A stretch of DNA of 64,000 nucleotides from JACDAN01 sp035707105 (GTDB lineage: Bacteria > Actinomycetota > Thermoleophilia > Gaiellales > Gaiellaceae): assembly GCA_035707105.1 (NCBI GenBank), contig DASSUI010000024.1, positions 28,981 through 92,980 on the forward strand, given 5' to 3'. The translations under genes were made by a program, and so were the position numbers. Positions 16,531-24,029 of the stretch are shown in pieces. Positions within the stretch are counted from its first letter, which is position 1. Every line of letters starts with the position of its first letter. The notes below the pieces were generated by a model that saw only the letters and a list, made by a program, of their open reading frames with translations, searched no databases and was not told the origin of the DNA.

Positions 16531-16557
16531 GGTGGCCGCCGCCCGCCGGCGGCCACC
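16531..16557 (+). promoter_or_regulatory. intercistronic hairpin between binding protein and permease
   Basis: Perfect 11-bp stem GGTGGCCGCCG / CGGCGGCCACC with a 5-base loop, no T-run, between the binding-protein stop (16514) and the permease. In other ABC operons such structures stabilise the upstream mRNA, giving binding protein in excess over permease. That role is inferred here. Confidence 0.6.
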
Positions 16558-16570
16558 TCCGCTCCTCGCA

Positions 16571-17254
16571 GTGGACATTCTCGCCTCCTTCGACTGGCAG
16601 TACATCTGGGACCACAAGGAGGTCCTCTGGCAGGGCCTGCAGGTCACCCTGAAGCTCGCCGCGATCGGGATCGCCGGCGCGTTCGCCGTCGGCCTCTTGC
16701 TCGGTGCTGCGCGCGCCTACCGGATCCCCGTCGTCAGCCAGCTGGCGGGGATCTACGTCGAGCTGATCCGCAACACGCCGATCCTCGTCCAGATCTTCCT
16801 GATCGCCTACGGGTTGCCCAAGGCGAGCAAGGCGCTGCAGTTCGACTTCTTCACCGTCGCCTGTGTCTCGCTGATCCTCTGGGGCGGAGCCTTCAACACC
16901 GAGAACTTCCGCGCAGGCTTCGAGGCGGTTCCGGCCCGCTACCGCGAAGCCGCCTACGCGCTCGGCTTCGGGCCGATCCGTGCGTTTCTCAACGTCTCGC
17001 TGCCGATCGGCGGCCGGATCGCGCTCCCATCGTCGATCAACACCTACATCTCGGTGTTCAAGAACACCGCGCTGATGACGGCGATCAGCGTCGAGGAGCT
17101 GACGAACGTCGCGAAGCAGTCGATCGACCTGGACTTCCGGACGTGGGAGATGATCTCCGTCCTCGCCGTCACGTACCTCGTGCTCGTGTGGACGATGTCG
17201 GCGCTCATCCGTGTGCTCGAGCGGCACCTCGCGCTCCCCGAGGAGGCCACGTAG
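16571..17254 (+). CDS. amino acid ABC transporter permease (HisM/GlnP type)
   Basis: A 227-residue inner-membrane subunit with about five helices and the EAA-type cytoplasmic loop (EAAYALGFGPIRAFLNVSLPI), the contact site for the ATPase. The ELIRNTPILVQIFLIAYG block is typical of the His/Glu/Gln permease family. Start GTG 16571 is taken because an earlier GTG (16532) lies inside the preceding hairpin and would add only a basic, Pro-rich leader. No ribosome site is clear. Confidence 0.92.
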   Translation: MDILASFDWQYIWDHKEVLWQGLQVTLKLAAIGIAGAFAVGLLLGAARAYRIPVVSQLAGIYVELIRNTPILVQIFLIAYGLPKASKALQFDFFTVACVSLILWGGAFNTENFRAGFEAVPARYREAAYALGFGPIRAFLNVSLPIGGRIALPSSINTYISVFKNTALMTAISVEELTNVAKQSIDLDFRTWEMISVLAVTYLVLVWTMSALIRVLERHLALPEEAT

Positions 17255-17420
17255 TGGCGCCCCGCCCAGCAATGCAAGCCACGCCTCTGGCGGCGCCGGA
17301 AACCACCAGTCGGCGTCCTCACTCGCGCCCGCCTTCAGGAATACGAACGCTGCCTGCGTCCTTCTCTGGTGGCCCCCGTCGGTCGCCAGAGACGGGGCAG
17401 CATCGCTGGAAGGGGCGCTG

Positions 17421-18167
17421 ATGTGGGACGCGATCGTCGGCCGGCTTCCCGAGTGGGCGCAGCCCGTCGTCGACTACATCATCCATACGGGCCTGAAGAA
17501 CACCCTGATCATCGCGAGCGTCTCCGTCGTGCTCAGCATCGTGGTCGGGGTCGTGTTCGGGACGCTGCTCACGATCCGCTTCCTTCCCCTCCAGGCGCTG
17601 ATCCGGCTCTACATCGAGATCTGGCGCGGCCTTCCCATCATCGTGACGATCTTCCTCCTGTACTTCGCGCTTCCGTCGCTGTCTGACGAGCTGCACTTCC
17701 CGGCGCTGAATCTCAACCCCATGCGCGCGTCGATCCTCGGGCTCGCGTTATGGGGCAGCGCCCAGATCGCGGAGGCGACTCGCGGGGCCGTCCAGTCGAT
17801 CCCGAAGGAGCAGCACGAGGCCTCGGCCGCGCTCGGCTTCGGCTGGGTCGGCCGGCACGTGAACGTGATCCTTCCTCAGGCGAGCCGCCGCCTCATCCCT
17901 CCGCTGGTCGGGCTCAGCGTCGGCGTGATCCAGAACAGTACGCTCGCGTCGATCATCGGCGTGCCCGAGGTCCTCGAGACGGCGCAGCGCTCGACGAATC
18001 GGCTGGCGGTGCCCACCGTCGACCCGGCGACGCTCGCGATCGAGGGCGGCGACTCGCACGCGCTCGAGATCTACCTCTTCGTCTTCGCCCTGTTCTTCGT
18101 GATCTCGTTCCCGCTCACCCGGCTCGCCGCCTACCTGGAGCGGCGGCTCGTTCGCGAAGGCATGTGA
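17421..18167 (+). CDS. amino acid ABC transporter permease, second subunit
   Basis: A 248-residue partner permease with the same family blocks (YIEIWRGLPIIVTIFLLYFALP; EQHEASAALGFGWVGRHVNVILPQASRRLIPP). ATG 17421 follows GGAAGGGG at good spacing. The 166 bp separating it from the first permease hold no convincing gene. It completes a heteromeric importer: ATPase, binding protein and two permeases. A strong hairpin follows the stop. Confidence 0.92.
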   Translation: MWDAIVGRLPEWAQPVVDYIIHTGLKNTLIIASVSVVLSIVVGVVFGTLLTIRFLPLQALIRLYIEIWRGLPIIVTIFLLYFALPSLSDELHFPALNLNPMRASILGLALWGSAQIAEATRGAVQSIPKEQHEASAALGFGWVGRHVNVILPQASRRLIPPLVGLSVGVIQNSTLASIIGVPEVLETAQRSTNRLAVPTVDPATLAIEGGDSHALEIYLFVFALFFVISFPLTRLAAYLERRLVREGM

Positions 18168-18178
18168 CAACCAGACGG

Positions 18179-18205
18179 GCGCGGGCCGGCGTGGCCGGCC
18201 CGCGC
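18179..18205. terminator. bidirectional terminator between converging genes
   Basis: Perfect 12-bp stem GCGCGGGCCGGC / GCCGGCCCGCGC with a GTG loop in the 51-bp gap between the permease (18167) and the converging LVIVD gene (18219). It could end transcripts from both sides. Confidence 0.7.
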
Positions 18206-18218
18206 GTCGCGTCGGTCG

Positions 18219-19709
18219 CTACGGCAGCGATACGTGATTCGTCTGTGGGTTGAGGTAATCGAGCTTGACCGTCGGCCCCCGGTTCTCGGGCGCGCTCACG
18301 TTCCACACGTAGAGGCCGCGCCTCGTGTCGCTCTCGTAGATGAGACCGTTGTACCCGTAGGACGACCAGTCGCCGCCACGGAAGTTCGTGCGGCCGCCTG
18401 GGCTCGTGGGCGAGGGCGGATCGAGCGGATCAGGATCCATCCACGCCACCTCGTACGCGTTCGCCGGGTCGGTGAAGTCGACGAGCGCCGTGCCCGACTG
18501 GTAGGAGCCGTGCACGAGGAGGTTCCGCGTCGGATGCGCGACGACGTTGTAGTTGTGGATCGTGCAGTTCTCGTATTGCGACTGCGGCCGCGGAAGGACG
18601 TGCCGGCCGATGATCGTGCCGGTCGCGGCATCGTGGAAGAACACCGTCTTCATCTCGTCCGTCTGAACCAGACCACCTCCGAGCGGCGTGCCCGTCGGCT
18701 GGCACCGCGGCTGTGTTCCGCCGCCCGGCTCCCAGCCGGTAATGAGGATCGAGCCGTCCCAGCTGAAGGCGGCTGAGTGGAAGCCGGTCACCGTCGGCGC
18801 CGTCGTCGCGTAGAGGAACTCGGGGTTCTCCAGATCGGAGATGTCGAAGACGGGCACTCCGGGGTTGCCGGCGCAGGCGGCCCGGTTCACCGAGCCGAGG
18901 ATCACGCCCATGTCGTGGCACGTGTTGACCAGCGTGCCGTTCGGCATGGCGCCGAGCGAGAAGGACCCGATGACGCCGGCCGACGCCGGGTCGTCCAGCG
19001 GTACCTCGACGATGTCCTCGCGGTTGAAGGGCGACCCCGGGCAGCGGTTGCCGTACTTGCCCGGATTCGCCTGTAGGCCCGCCCCGCTCACGCTGTTGTA
19101 GATGAGGACACGGTCGTTCGCCGGGTCGGGGACGACCGTGTGGGTGTGCGACCCGCAGTCGAGCGCCACCGAGCTCACGAGCTTGATCTCGCTCAGGTCG
19201 CTGATGTCGAAGATCTGGATCCCTTCGTAGCCCGTGCAGGGAGACGGCGCGGGCGCGCAGTCGGCACCGGTCGGATTTCCGTTCTGGGCCACGTCGGTGC
19301 ACCCGTTCGTCAACTGCGGCGAGTCGACCGACCGGAACACGAGGTTGTCGTAGACGCCGATGTCTCCCTGCGGGCTCACGCACGTGAAGTACGCAAGCTC
19401 CTTCGGGTTGCCCGGCGCGCTGATGTCGATGACGCGGAAGCCGTCGTAGCGGCCCTGAATCGCGGTGTCCCCCCAAAAGGCCAGATCGGTGTTCCGGGTG
19501 TCCCACGGAACGTCGCCGGGCCCGACCGGCGGCGGCCCGGTCACCGCTCCTGCGCGCAGGCTCGAGCCGAGCAGGTGCATGTTCTGGCTGTGCGGGCGGT
19601 CGGGCGTGTCGTCGGGTGGCCCTGCGGCCGCGACGCCGTACGGAATCGCCACGAACAGCACAAGGATGAAGAAGGGGATTGGCAGAACCGATCGTTTCCC
19701 GGTTCGCAT
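18219..19709 (-). CDS. secreted LVIVD-repeat beta-propeller protein
   Basis: A 496-residue exported protein. Signal peptide MRTGKRSVLPIPFFILVLFV with cleavage near AAA. Then several propeller blades with LVIVD-like strands (GFRVIDISAPGNPKELA, GIQIFDISDLSEIKLV, VPVFDISDLENPEFLY, TALVDFTDPANAYEV, GLYVWNVSAPENRGP) and many His and Cys residues. Family members are surface proteins of unknown role. ATG 19709 has GGAAGGAGAG upstream. The 197 bp upstream carry a promoter and a direct repeat pair, suggesting regulated expression. Confidence 0.88.
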   Translation of the reverse strand: MRTGKRSVLPIPFFILVLFVAIPYGVAAAGPPDDTPDRPHSQNMHLLGSSLRAGAVTGPPPVGPGDVPWDTRNTDLAFWGDTAIQGRYDGFRVIDISAPGNPKELAYFTCVSPQGDIGVYDNLVFRSVDSPQLTNGCTDVAQNGNPTGADCAPAPSPCTGYEGIQIFDISDLSEIKLVSSVALDCGSHTHTVVPDPANDRVLIYNSVSGAGLQANPGKYGNRCPGSPFNREDIVEVPLDDPASAGVIGSFSLGAMPNGTLVNTCHDMGVILGSVNRAACAGNPGVPVFDISDLENPEFLYATTAPTVTGFHSAAFSWDGSILITGWEPGGGTQPRCQPTGTPLGGGLVQTDEMKTVFFHDAATGTIIGRHVLPRPQSQYENCTIHNYNVVAHPTRNLLVHGSYQSGTALVDFTDPANAYEVAWMDPDPLDPPSPTSPGGRTNFRGGDWSSYGYNGLIYESDTRRGLYVWNVSAPENRGPTVKLDYLNPQTNHVSLP

Positions 19710-19767
19710 GGGCGACTCTCCTTCCCTCGGGAGGCGGCGTCGAGTCACGCCGGGCGAGCCGCAGATC

Positions 19768-19806
19768 CCCCACGAACTCGAACGGTGCGCCCCATGAACT
19801 CGGACG
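19768..19806. repeat. 17-bp direct repeat pair upstream of LVIVD gene
   Basis: CCCCACGAACTCGAACG (19768-19784) and CCCCATGAACTCGGACG (19790-19806) match at 15 of 17 positions, starting 22 bp apart. They lie between the predicted promoter and the LVIVD gene start, the place where a repressor or tandem regulator would act. Confidence 0.55.
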
Positions 19807-19811
19807 CCGGG

Positions 19812-19841
19812 ACCCTATGGGAGCTCTGCTGGAACCGTCAA
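19812..19841 (-). promoter_or_regulatory. promoter of LVIVD gene
   Basis: On the reverse strand TTGACG (19836-19841), an 18-bp spacer and TAGGGT (19812-19817). The -35 is near consensus and the -10 weaker. A leader of roughly 95 bases would contain the repeat pair. Confidence 0.5.
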
Positions 19842-19906
19842 CACTTGCTCACGGGAGGTGTCCGCCGCTCGCGCGGCTGCGAAGTGCTCGTCGACGGAGG
19901 GAAGCG

Positions 19907-20467
19907 TCACGCAGCCAGCGCAAGCGTGCTGAGCTCCGGCGCGTGCCCAGCGACGACGCGCCCGTACAGCTGGAGCGCGAGGACGCCGTCCGGTCGGAGC
20001 GCGGTCACGCAGGCCCGCACGAGCCGCCGGTAGGGGCCGAGGCCGTCCCCGGCGGCGAAGACGGCCTCCGGCGGCTCCCCTGCGAGCTCCGGCTGGTCGC
20101 CGCGGAGGCGAGCGGCCAAGTACGGGAGATTGGCGACGACGAGGTCGAGCTCCGGCGGGACGCCCTCGAGCAGGTCGCCGTGGACGACGCTGATCCGGTC
20201 GCCGAGACCGTGGCGGCAGACGTTCGCCCGCGCGAGGCGGACCGCCGCGCAGCTCGTGTCCGTCGCCCAGATCCGCGCCCGTGGCGCCTTCGCGGCGATC
20301 GCGAGCGCGACGGCGCCCGAGCCGGTTCCGACGTCGGCGACGAGCGCCGGCCGGTCGCCGATCCGCTCGACGGCCGTCTCGACGAGCGCCTCGGTGGCCG
20401 GTCGCGGCGTCATGACCTTGCCCGGCTCGGTCAGCAGCCGGAGCCCGCAGAACGGCGTTTCGGTCAC
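19907..20467 (-). CDS. HemK/PrmC-like N5-glutamine methyltransferase domain protein
   Basis: A 186-residue SAM methyltransferase with motif I DVGTGSGAVA (45-54) and NLPY (113-116), a variant of the NPPY motif used by PrmC and other N-methyltransferases. The usual N-terminal helical domain of PrmC is missing, so release-factor methylation is uncertain. It starts at GTG 20467 within the stop of the zinc-finger anti-sigma gene (GTGA), placing it in the sigma operon. Confidence 0.8.
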   Translation of the reverse strand: MTETPFCGLRLLTEPGKVMTPRPATEALVETAVERIGDRPALVADVGTGSGAVALAIAAKAPRARIWATDTSCAAVRLARANVCRHGLGDRISVVHGDLLEGVPPELDLVVANLPYLAARLRGDQPELAGEPPEAVFAAGDGLGPYRRLVRACVTALRPDGVLALQLYGRVVAGHAPELSTLALAA

Positions 20468-20700
20468 AGCGCCTGGTCCCCGCCGACGAGCGAGCGCAGG
20501 CTCTCGTACTCCTCGCGGCACGCGGGGCAGCCGTCGAGATGCGCCCGGAAGCCGGGGAGCCGAGCGTCCGCCGCGCGTCCCGCGAGCTCGAGCTCGACGT
20601 ACTCGTCGAGCCTGTCGAAGCACTCGTCGCAGCCGATCTCCGGCACGCCCGGGCCCAGGAGGCGGCCGAGCGCCTGCTTCAGTTCCGGCCGTTCGTTCAC
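20464..20700 (-). CDS. zinc-finger anti-sigma factor
   Basis: A 78-residue soluble protein. C24-x2-C27 is followed by the anti-sigma zinc signature H-x3-C-x2-C (HLDGCPAC, about 54-61). It is short and lacks a membrane segment, like the ChrR/RsrA-type cytoplasmic zinc anti-sigma domain. GTG 20700 overlaps the stop of the ECF sigma gene by 4 bp. It probably holds that sigma factor inactive, possibly with redox control through the zinc thiolates. Confidence 0.85.
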   Translation of the reverse strand: MNERPELKQALGRLLGPGVPEIGCDECFDRLDEYVELELAGRAADARLPGFRAHLDGCPACREEYESLRSLVGGDQAL

Positions 20701-21359
20701 TCGATCACCTCCAGCAGGTCTCCCAGGTGGGTGCGCAGCTTCGCGCGCGCGTCGTGCAGCGTCTTGTAGAGCGCGTTTCGGTTCGTCCCGAGCCGGTCGG
20801 CGAGCACGTCGATCGGGACGCCGTTGACCGCGAGCGCGACGAGGACGCGGCGCTGGTGCGGGGTCAGCACCTCGTGGATTCCGTCGCGCACGGCGTCGAG
20901 GAGCTCGCCCTGCTCGGCCTCGGCGGCCGGCCCTGCAATCCCGCCCTCGAACATCGCCCAGCTCTCCGGCTCGAGCGGCACCTCGCGTCCCTGCCAGGCG
21001 CGCTTGCGGAGCTTCACGGCCGCCTCGAGGAGCGCGAACTTGTAGACCCAGGTCGTGAAGCGGCTCGCGCCGCGGAAGTCGTCGAGGCGCGCGAGCACCG
21101 ACATCAGCGCGTCGTCGGCCGCCTCGTGCGCGATGTCGTCGAGCTCGTTGCCGCGCAGGTGAGGCAAGGTGGGCCTCCTGCGGGCGACCTCGAAGCGGGC
21201 GGCTCGCAGGAGCAGGTCGTGCAGGCGCTCGACCGCGGCGTCCTGCTTCGCGCCCCCGCTGCGAAGCGACGCCAGCCACTCGCGGGACTCGGCGTCCAGC
21301 AGTGTGGACCGGACGGCCGGACGCTCTGGCATGGCGGCCGCGACGCTAGCAGTGACCAT
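20697..21359 (-). CDS. ECF-type RNA polymerase sigma factor
   Basis: A 220-residue sigma-70 family member. Region 2 spans about 45-120 (ELDDIAHEAADDALMSVLARLDDFRGASRFTTWVYKFALLEA) and region 4 about 160-215 (LTPHQRRVLVALAVNGVPIDVLADRLGTNRNALYKTLHDARAKL). The RFTTWVYKFA block is typical of metal/redox-type ECFs. ATG 21359 or 21332 could be the start; neither has a strong ribosome site. A GGGTAAGGACC element lies 26 bp upstream of 21359 and recurs at three neighbouring genes. Confidence 0.9.
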   Translation of the reverse strand: MVTASVAAAMPERPAVRSTLLDAESREWLASLRSGGAKQDAAVERLHDLLLRAARFEVARRRPTLPHLRGNELDDIAHEAADDALMSVLARLDDFRGASRFTTWVYKFALLEAAVKLRKRAWQGREVPLEPESWAMFEGGIAGPAAEAEQGELLDAVRDGIHEVLTPHQRRVLVALAVNGVPIDVLADRLGTNRNALYKTLHDARAKLRTHLGDLLEVIE

Positions 21360-21384
21360 GGTCCATGAGTGACGCCGGCCGCCC

Positions 21385-21395
21385 GGTCCTTACCC
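21385..21395 (-). promoter_or_regulatory. GTAAGGACC element, copy 1 (upstream of ECF sigma gene)
   Basis: GGGTAAGGACC on the reverse strand, ending 26 bp before the ATG of the ECF sigma gene. The same core is found upstream of the two other reverse-strand genes and the forward flavoprotein gene. Confidence 0.5.
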
Positions 21396-21397
21396 GC

Positions 21398-22078
21398 CTA
21401 GCGGAACCGCCTCGGGAACTGCGCCACAATCCCGGTCGACAGCATGTCGGCCATTTCCAGCGCCTGGACGTGGATCTGGTCGTAGGCCGCCACGTCGGCC
21501 GCCCAGTCGCCCTGGAGGCGGGCAACCGCTTCGCTCGTCGTGAGGCTGAGGTGCTCGTGGAGCATCTCGCGCATCTCATTGAGCCGCCAGTGGGGATTCG
21601 CGTCGCTCAGGAACCGCGCGATCGCGTCGGCGTTCTCCTCCCAGAGGGCCTGTTGTTTCGCGACTTCGGCCTGGTCGCCGGCTTTGGCCGCCACGACCAG
21701 CTGGGCCGCGATCGTGATGTGCTCCCGGAGCAGCGTCGACAGCCGGTCGCCGGCCGCGCGTCCGTAGAACGCCGCGACCGCGTCGCCGATGTCGTCCTGG
21801 TTGCGGAGCAGCCGGCCGACGGTCGCGTCCGTGTCGGGCGACCCGGTGGTCAGGCTGATGATCGCGAGGCGCGTCCAGGTGACGTGGTCCTCCCACAGCT
21901 TGCGCATGTCGTTGCGGAGGCTGAGCTCCTCGACGGAGATGTCCGCCTTCGCGTGGCCGGGGCCGTGGGCGCCGGCGTCGCCTCCACCCGAGACCGCCAG
22001 TGCGGCGAGGGCGCTGAGGAGCGCGACGAGCCCGACGAGCACGAGCGGGATCGGACGTGGCGTGTTCGTCCTGTCCAT
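21398..22078 (-). CDS. exported helical protein related to a Bacillus family often misannotated as an enzyme
   Basis: A 226-residue protein with an N-terminal membrane/signal segment (residues 9-30), then an all-helical domain rich in aromatic and His residues: LRNDMRKLWEDHVTWTRLAIIS, TVGRLLRNQDDIGDAVAAFYG, LLREHITIAAQLVVAAK, ANPHWRLNEMREMLHEHLSLT. From memory, close-looking proteins occur in Bacillus and are labelled glycosyltransferase or acetylglutamate kinase without support. The repeated ExH and W residues might bind a ligand, but the function is unknown. Confidence 0.75.
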   Translation of the reverse strand: MDRTNTPRPIPLVLVGLVALLSALAALAVSGGGDAGAHGPGHAKADISVEELSLRNDMRKLWEDHVTWTRLAIISLTTGSPDTDATVGRLLRNQDDIGDAVAAFYGRAAGDRLSTLLREHITIAAQLVVAAKAGDQAEVAKQQALWEENADAIARFLSDANPHWRLNEMREMLHEHLSLTTSEAVARLQGDWAADVAAYDQIHVQALEMADMLSTGIVAQFPRRFR

Positions 22079-22137
22079 GACGATCTTCCTTTCGTTCGAG
22101 AGACGTTCTCGGGACCGTTCGTGTCCCGATGCGACAG

Positions 22138-22149
22138 GTCCTTACGCCG
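22138..22149 (-). promoter_or_regulatory. GTAAGGACC element, copy 2
   Basis: GGCGTAAGGACC on the reverse strand, 60 bp upstream of the exported helical protein gene start (22078). It shares nine consecutive bases with copies 1 and 3. Confidence 0.5.
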
Positions 22150-22157
22150 CGGCTTCG

Positions 22158-22667
22158 CTAGCCGCCGGAATCGTGGGGCTGGAGGTGCTCGTCGTGAGCG
22201 TGGCCGCCGTGGGCGTGTCCGCGCGACGTCGCGACCGCCGCAACGGCGCTGAGGGCGATCACGAGCGCGACGAGCGCGACCGGGATCGTGCGAAGCCGCG
22301 TCACGAGCGTCCCGCGGAGGCTGAGCGCGACGGCGAGGCCGACGACTTCCACGGCCTTCGTCACCAGCGCGAGCGCGTCCACCGCCTCCGGCTCGGGGAC
22401 GAGCCCCGGGATCCCGGTCGTCACGGCCAGCACCCAGGCCGCGATCAGCCCGGCGAGGAGCACGGCCGCAGCGTCGACGAGGATCTCGTCGGGACGCCGG
22501 GCGACGGCGACCGCGAGGACCGCCAGAGCGAGCGCGGAGACCGCGAAGCCCGCACCGGCGGCGAACCGTTCCTGGAGGTGGTCGTGCACGAGGCCGGCGT
22601 GGATCCCTGCGCTGACCGCGCAGCTGAGCGCGAGGATGTCGCGGCGCAGCTCGTTGCTCTTCGGCAT
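22158..22667 (-). CDS. membrane protein with His-rich tail
   Basis: A 169-residue protein with four to five transmembrane helices (about 10-25, 38-58, 66-88, 95-112 and 122-142) and a cytoplasmic or external tail rich in His (SRGHAHGGHAHDEHLQPHD), suggesting metal binding. The ATG 22667 has a strong GGAGGT five bases upstream, which settles the start; longer frames run into the divergent flavoprotein gene. It is probably co-regulated with its neighbours through the GTAAG element. Not recognised as a named family. Confidence 0.75.
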   Translation of the reverse strand: MPKSNELRRDILALSCAVSAGIHAGLVHDHLQERFAAGAGFAVSALALAVLAVAVARRPDEILVDAAAVLLAGLIAAWVLAVTTGIPGLVPEPEAVDALALVTKAVEVVGLAVALSLRGTLVTRLRTIPVALVALVIALSAVAAVATSRGHAHGGHAHDEHLQPHDSGG

Positions 22668-22756
22668 CCACACCTCCGTCGTCACTACCGGCGCACCGGC
22701 GTCGTCGGATTGGCCGTTCGGATTGCTCTCGGTTACGTTGGTGACCCGGTTCGCGC

Positions 22757-22778
22757 GGTCCTTACGCGGGGTAAGACC
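22757..22778. promoter_or_regulatory. GTAAG dyad between divergent genes (copies 3 and 4)
   Basis: GGTCCTTAC-GCG-GGGTAAGACC: reverse-strand copy GCGTAAGGACC faces the His-rich membrane protein gene, and forward copy GGGGTAAGACC (one base shorter) faces the flavoprotein gene 31 bp downstream. Together they make an imperfect palindrome, consistent with an operator serving both directions. Confidence 0.5.
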
Positions 22779-22809
22779 GGAGGCGGTTACCGACACGTAT
22801 AGGGAGGCA

Positions 22810-23994
22810 ATGGACACCTTCGAGCTGCTCATCGTCGGCGGCGGGCTTGCGTCCGCACGCGCGATCAAGGCGTACCGCGAGGCGGGCGGCGGGGGCCGGA
22901 TCGCCCTCGTCTCGCGCGACGCCACCCTGCCGTACCACCGGCCGCCGCTCTCAAAGAAGTTCCTTCGCGGCGAGACCGACGAGGAGCCGCTCGTCGAGGA
23001 CGAGGCCTTCTACCGCGACAACGACGTCGAGGTGATGCTCGAGACCTCCGTCGAACGCGTGGACACGGGCGAGCACGCGGTCGAGGTCGAGGGCCGCCGT
23101 CTCGGGTACCGGAAGCTCCTCCTCGCAACCGGCGCCTGGCCCCGGCCGCTCCCGGTCCCGGGCGCCGAGCTCGAAGGGGTCTTCACGCTCCGTACCGTCG
23201 CCGACTCGGCGACGATCCGGGAGGCGGCGTCGGGCGCAGAGCGGGCGGCCGTCGTCGGCGCGGGGTTCATCGGCATGGAGGTCGCAGCCTCGCTGACGCA
23301 GATCGGCAAGGACGTCGCGATGGTCCACCTCGGCCACTGGCTGTTCGACCAGCTCGGCGTCGAGGCGCTGAGCGGGGAACTGGCCTCGCTGTACGAGGAG
23401 AAGGGCGTCGATCTCGTCCTCGGCCACGAGGTGGACGCGTTCCACGGAAACGGCCGCGTGGAGCGGATCACGACGAAGAACGGCAAGGAGGTCGAGGCCG
23501 ACCTCGTCGTCGTCGGCATCGGTGTCGCGCCGGTCACGGACTTCCTCGAGGGGAGCGGGATCGAGCTGGACAACGGGATCGTCGTGAACCAGCGCTTCGA
23601 GACGAACGCGCCCGACGTGTACGCCGCCGGCGACGTCGCGCGTTTCTACGACCCGCTGTTCGAGACCCACCGGCGGATCGAGCACTGGTCGAATGCGAAC
23701 TACCAAGGGACCGAGGTCGGAAAGGTGCTGGCGGGAGCGGGCGGCGGCTACGACACCGTCTCGACATTCTTTACGGAGATCTTCGGAACAACGATCAGGG
23801 TCTTCGGCGACGCCCGCCGTGACGCGCAGGTCGTCGTCCGCGGCTCACTCCGGGACGACGAGCTCTACGCGCTCTACGGGAACGACGACGAGGAGGTCGT
23901 CGGCGCTCTCAGCGTGGGTCAGACCGAGGAGGTCGAAGAGCTGCTGAAGCAGCAGATCCGCGCGCACGCGCCGCTCGGCGCGACGGGCCTTTAG
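22810..23994 (+). CDS. FAD-dependent NAD(P)H:ferredoxin/rubredoxin-type reductase
   Basis: A 394-residue pyridine nucleotide-disulfide oxidoreductase of the ferredoxin-reductase (BphA4/rubredoxin reductase) group. The FAD-binding GGGLAS is near residues 10-15, followed by the PYHRPPLSK signature, ATGAWPRPLPVPG, the NAD(P)-binding VGAGFIGMEVAASL near 155, and the second FAD motif VYAAGDVARF near 280. It has no redox Cys pair, so it passes electrons to a ferredoxin-like partner, which is not adjacent. ATG 22810 follows AGGGAGG by three bases. It diverges from the sigma-linked genes across a shared GTAAG dyad. Confidence 0.9.
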   Translation: MDTFELLIVGGGLASARAIKAYREAGGGGRIALVSRDATLPYHRPPLSKKFLRGETDEEPLVEDEAFYRDNDVEVMLETSVERVDTGEHAVEVEGRRLGYRKLLLATGAWPRPLPVPGAELEGVFTLRTVADSATIREAASGAERAAVVGAGFIGMEVAASLTQIGKDVAMVHLGHWLFDQLGVEALSGELASLYEEKGVDLVLGHEVDAFHGNGRVERITTKNGKEVEADLVVVGIGVAPVTDFLEGSGIELDNGIVVNQRFETNAPDVYAAGDVARFYDPLFETHRRIEHWSNANYQGTEVGKVLAGAGGGYDTVSTFFTEIFGTTIRVFGDARRDAQVVVRGSLRDDELYALYGNDDEEVVGALSVGQTEEVEELLKQQIRAHAPLGATGL

Positions 23995-24029
23995 CCGCGA
24001 CGGGCCTCTAGCCGCGACGGGCCTCTAGG
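23979..24029. repeat. three tandem 17-bp repeats spanning two stop codons
   Basis: Units CGCGACGGGCCTTTAGC (23979-23995), CGCGACGGGCCTCTAGC (23996-24012) and CGCGACGGGCCTCTAGG (24013-24029). The stop of the flavoprotein gene lies in unit 1 and the stop of the converging aminotransferase gene in unit 3. It looks like a local duplication of a gene end. Confidence 0.85.

Noticed and set aside
17272..17421. Short frame of 49 codons between the two amino acid permease genes, its stop overlapping the second permease ATG
   Set aside because: Codon third positions are not GC-rich as in neighbouring genes, and the sequence is Arg/Pro/Ser-rich like random frame; treated as intergenic.
21398..22078. 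Calling this protein an acetylglutamate kinase or glycosyltransferase
   Set aside because: No nucleotide- or sugar-binding motif is visible, and the protein is exported and all-helical; the names recalled from related entries are not supported by sequence.
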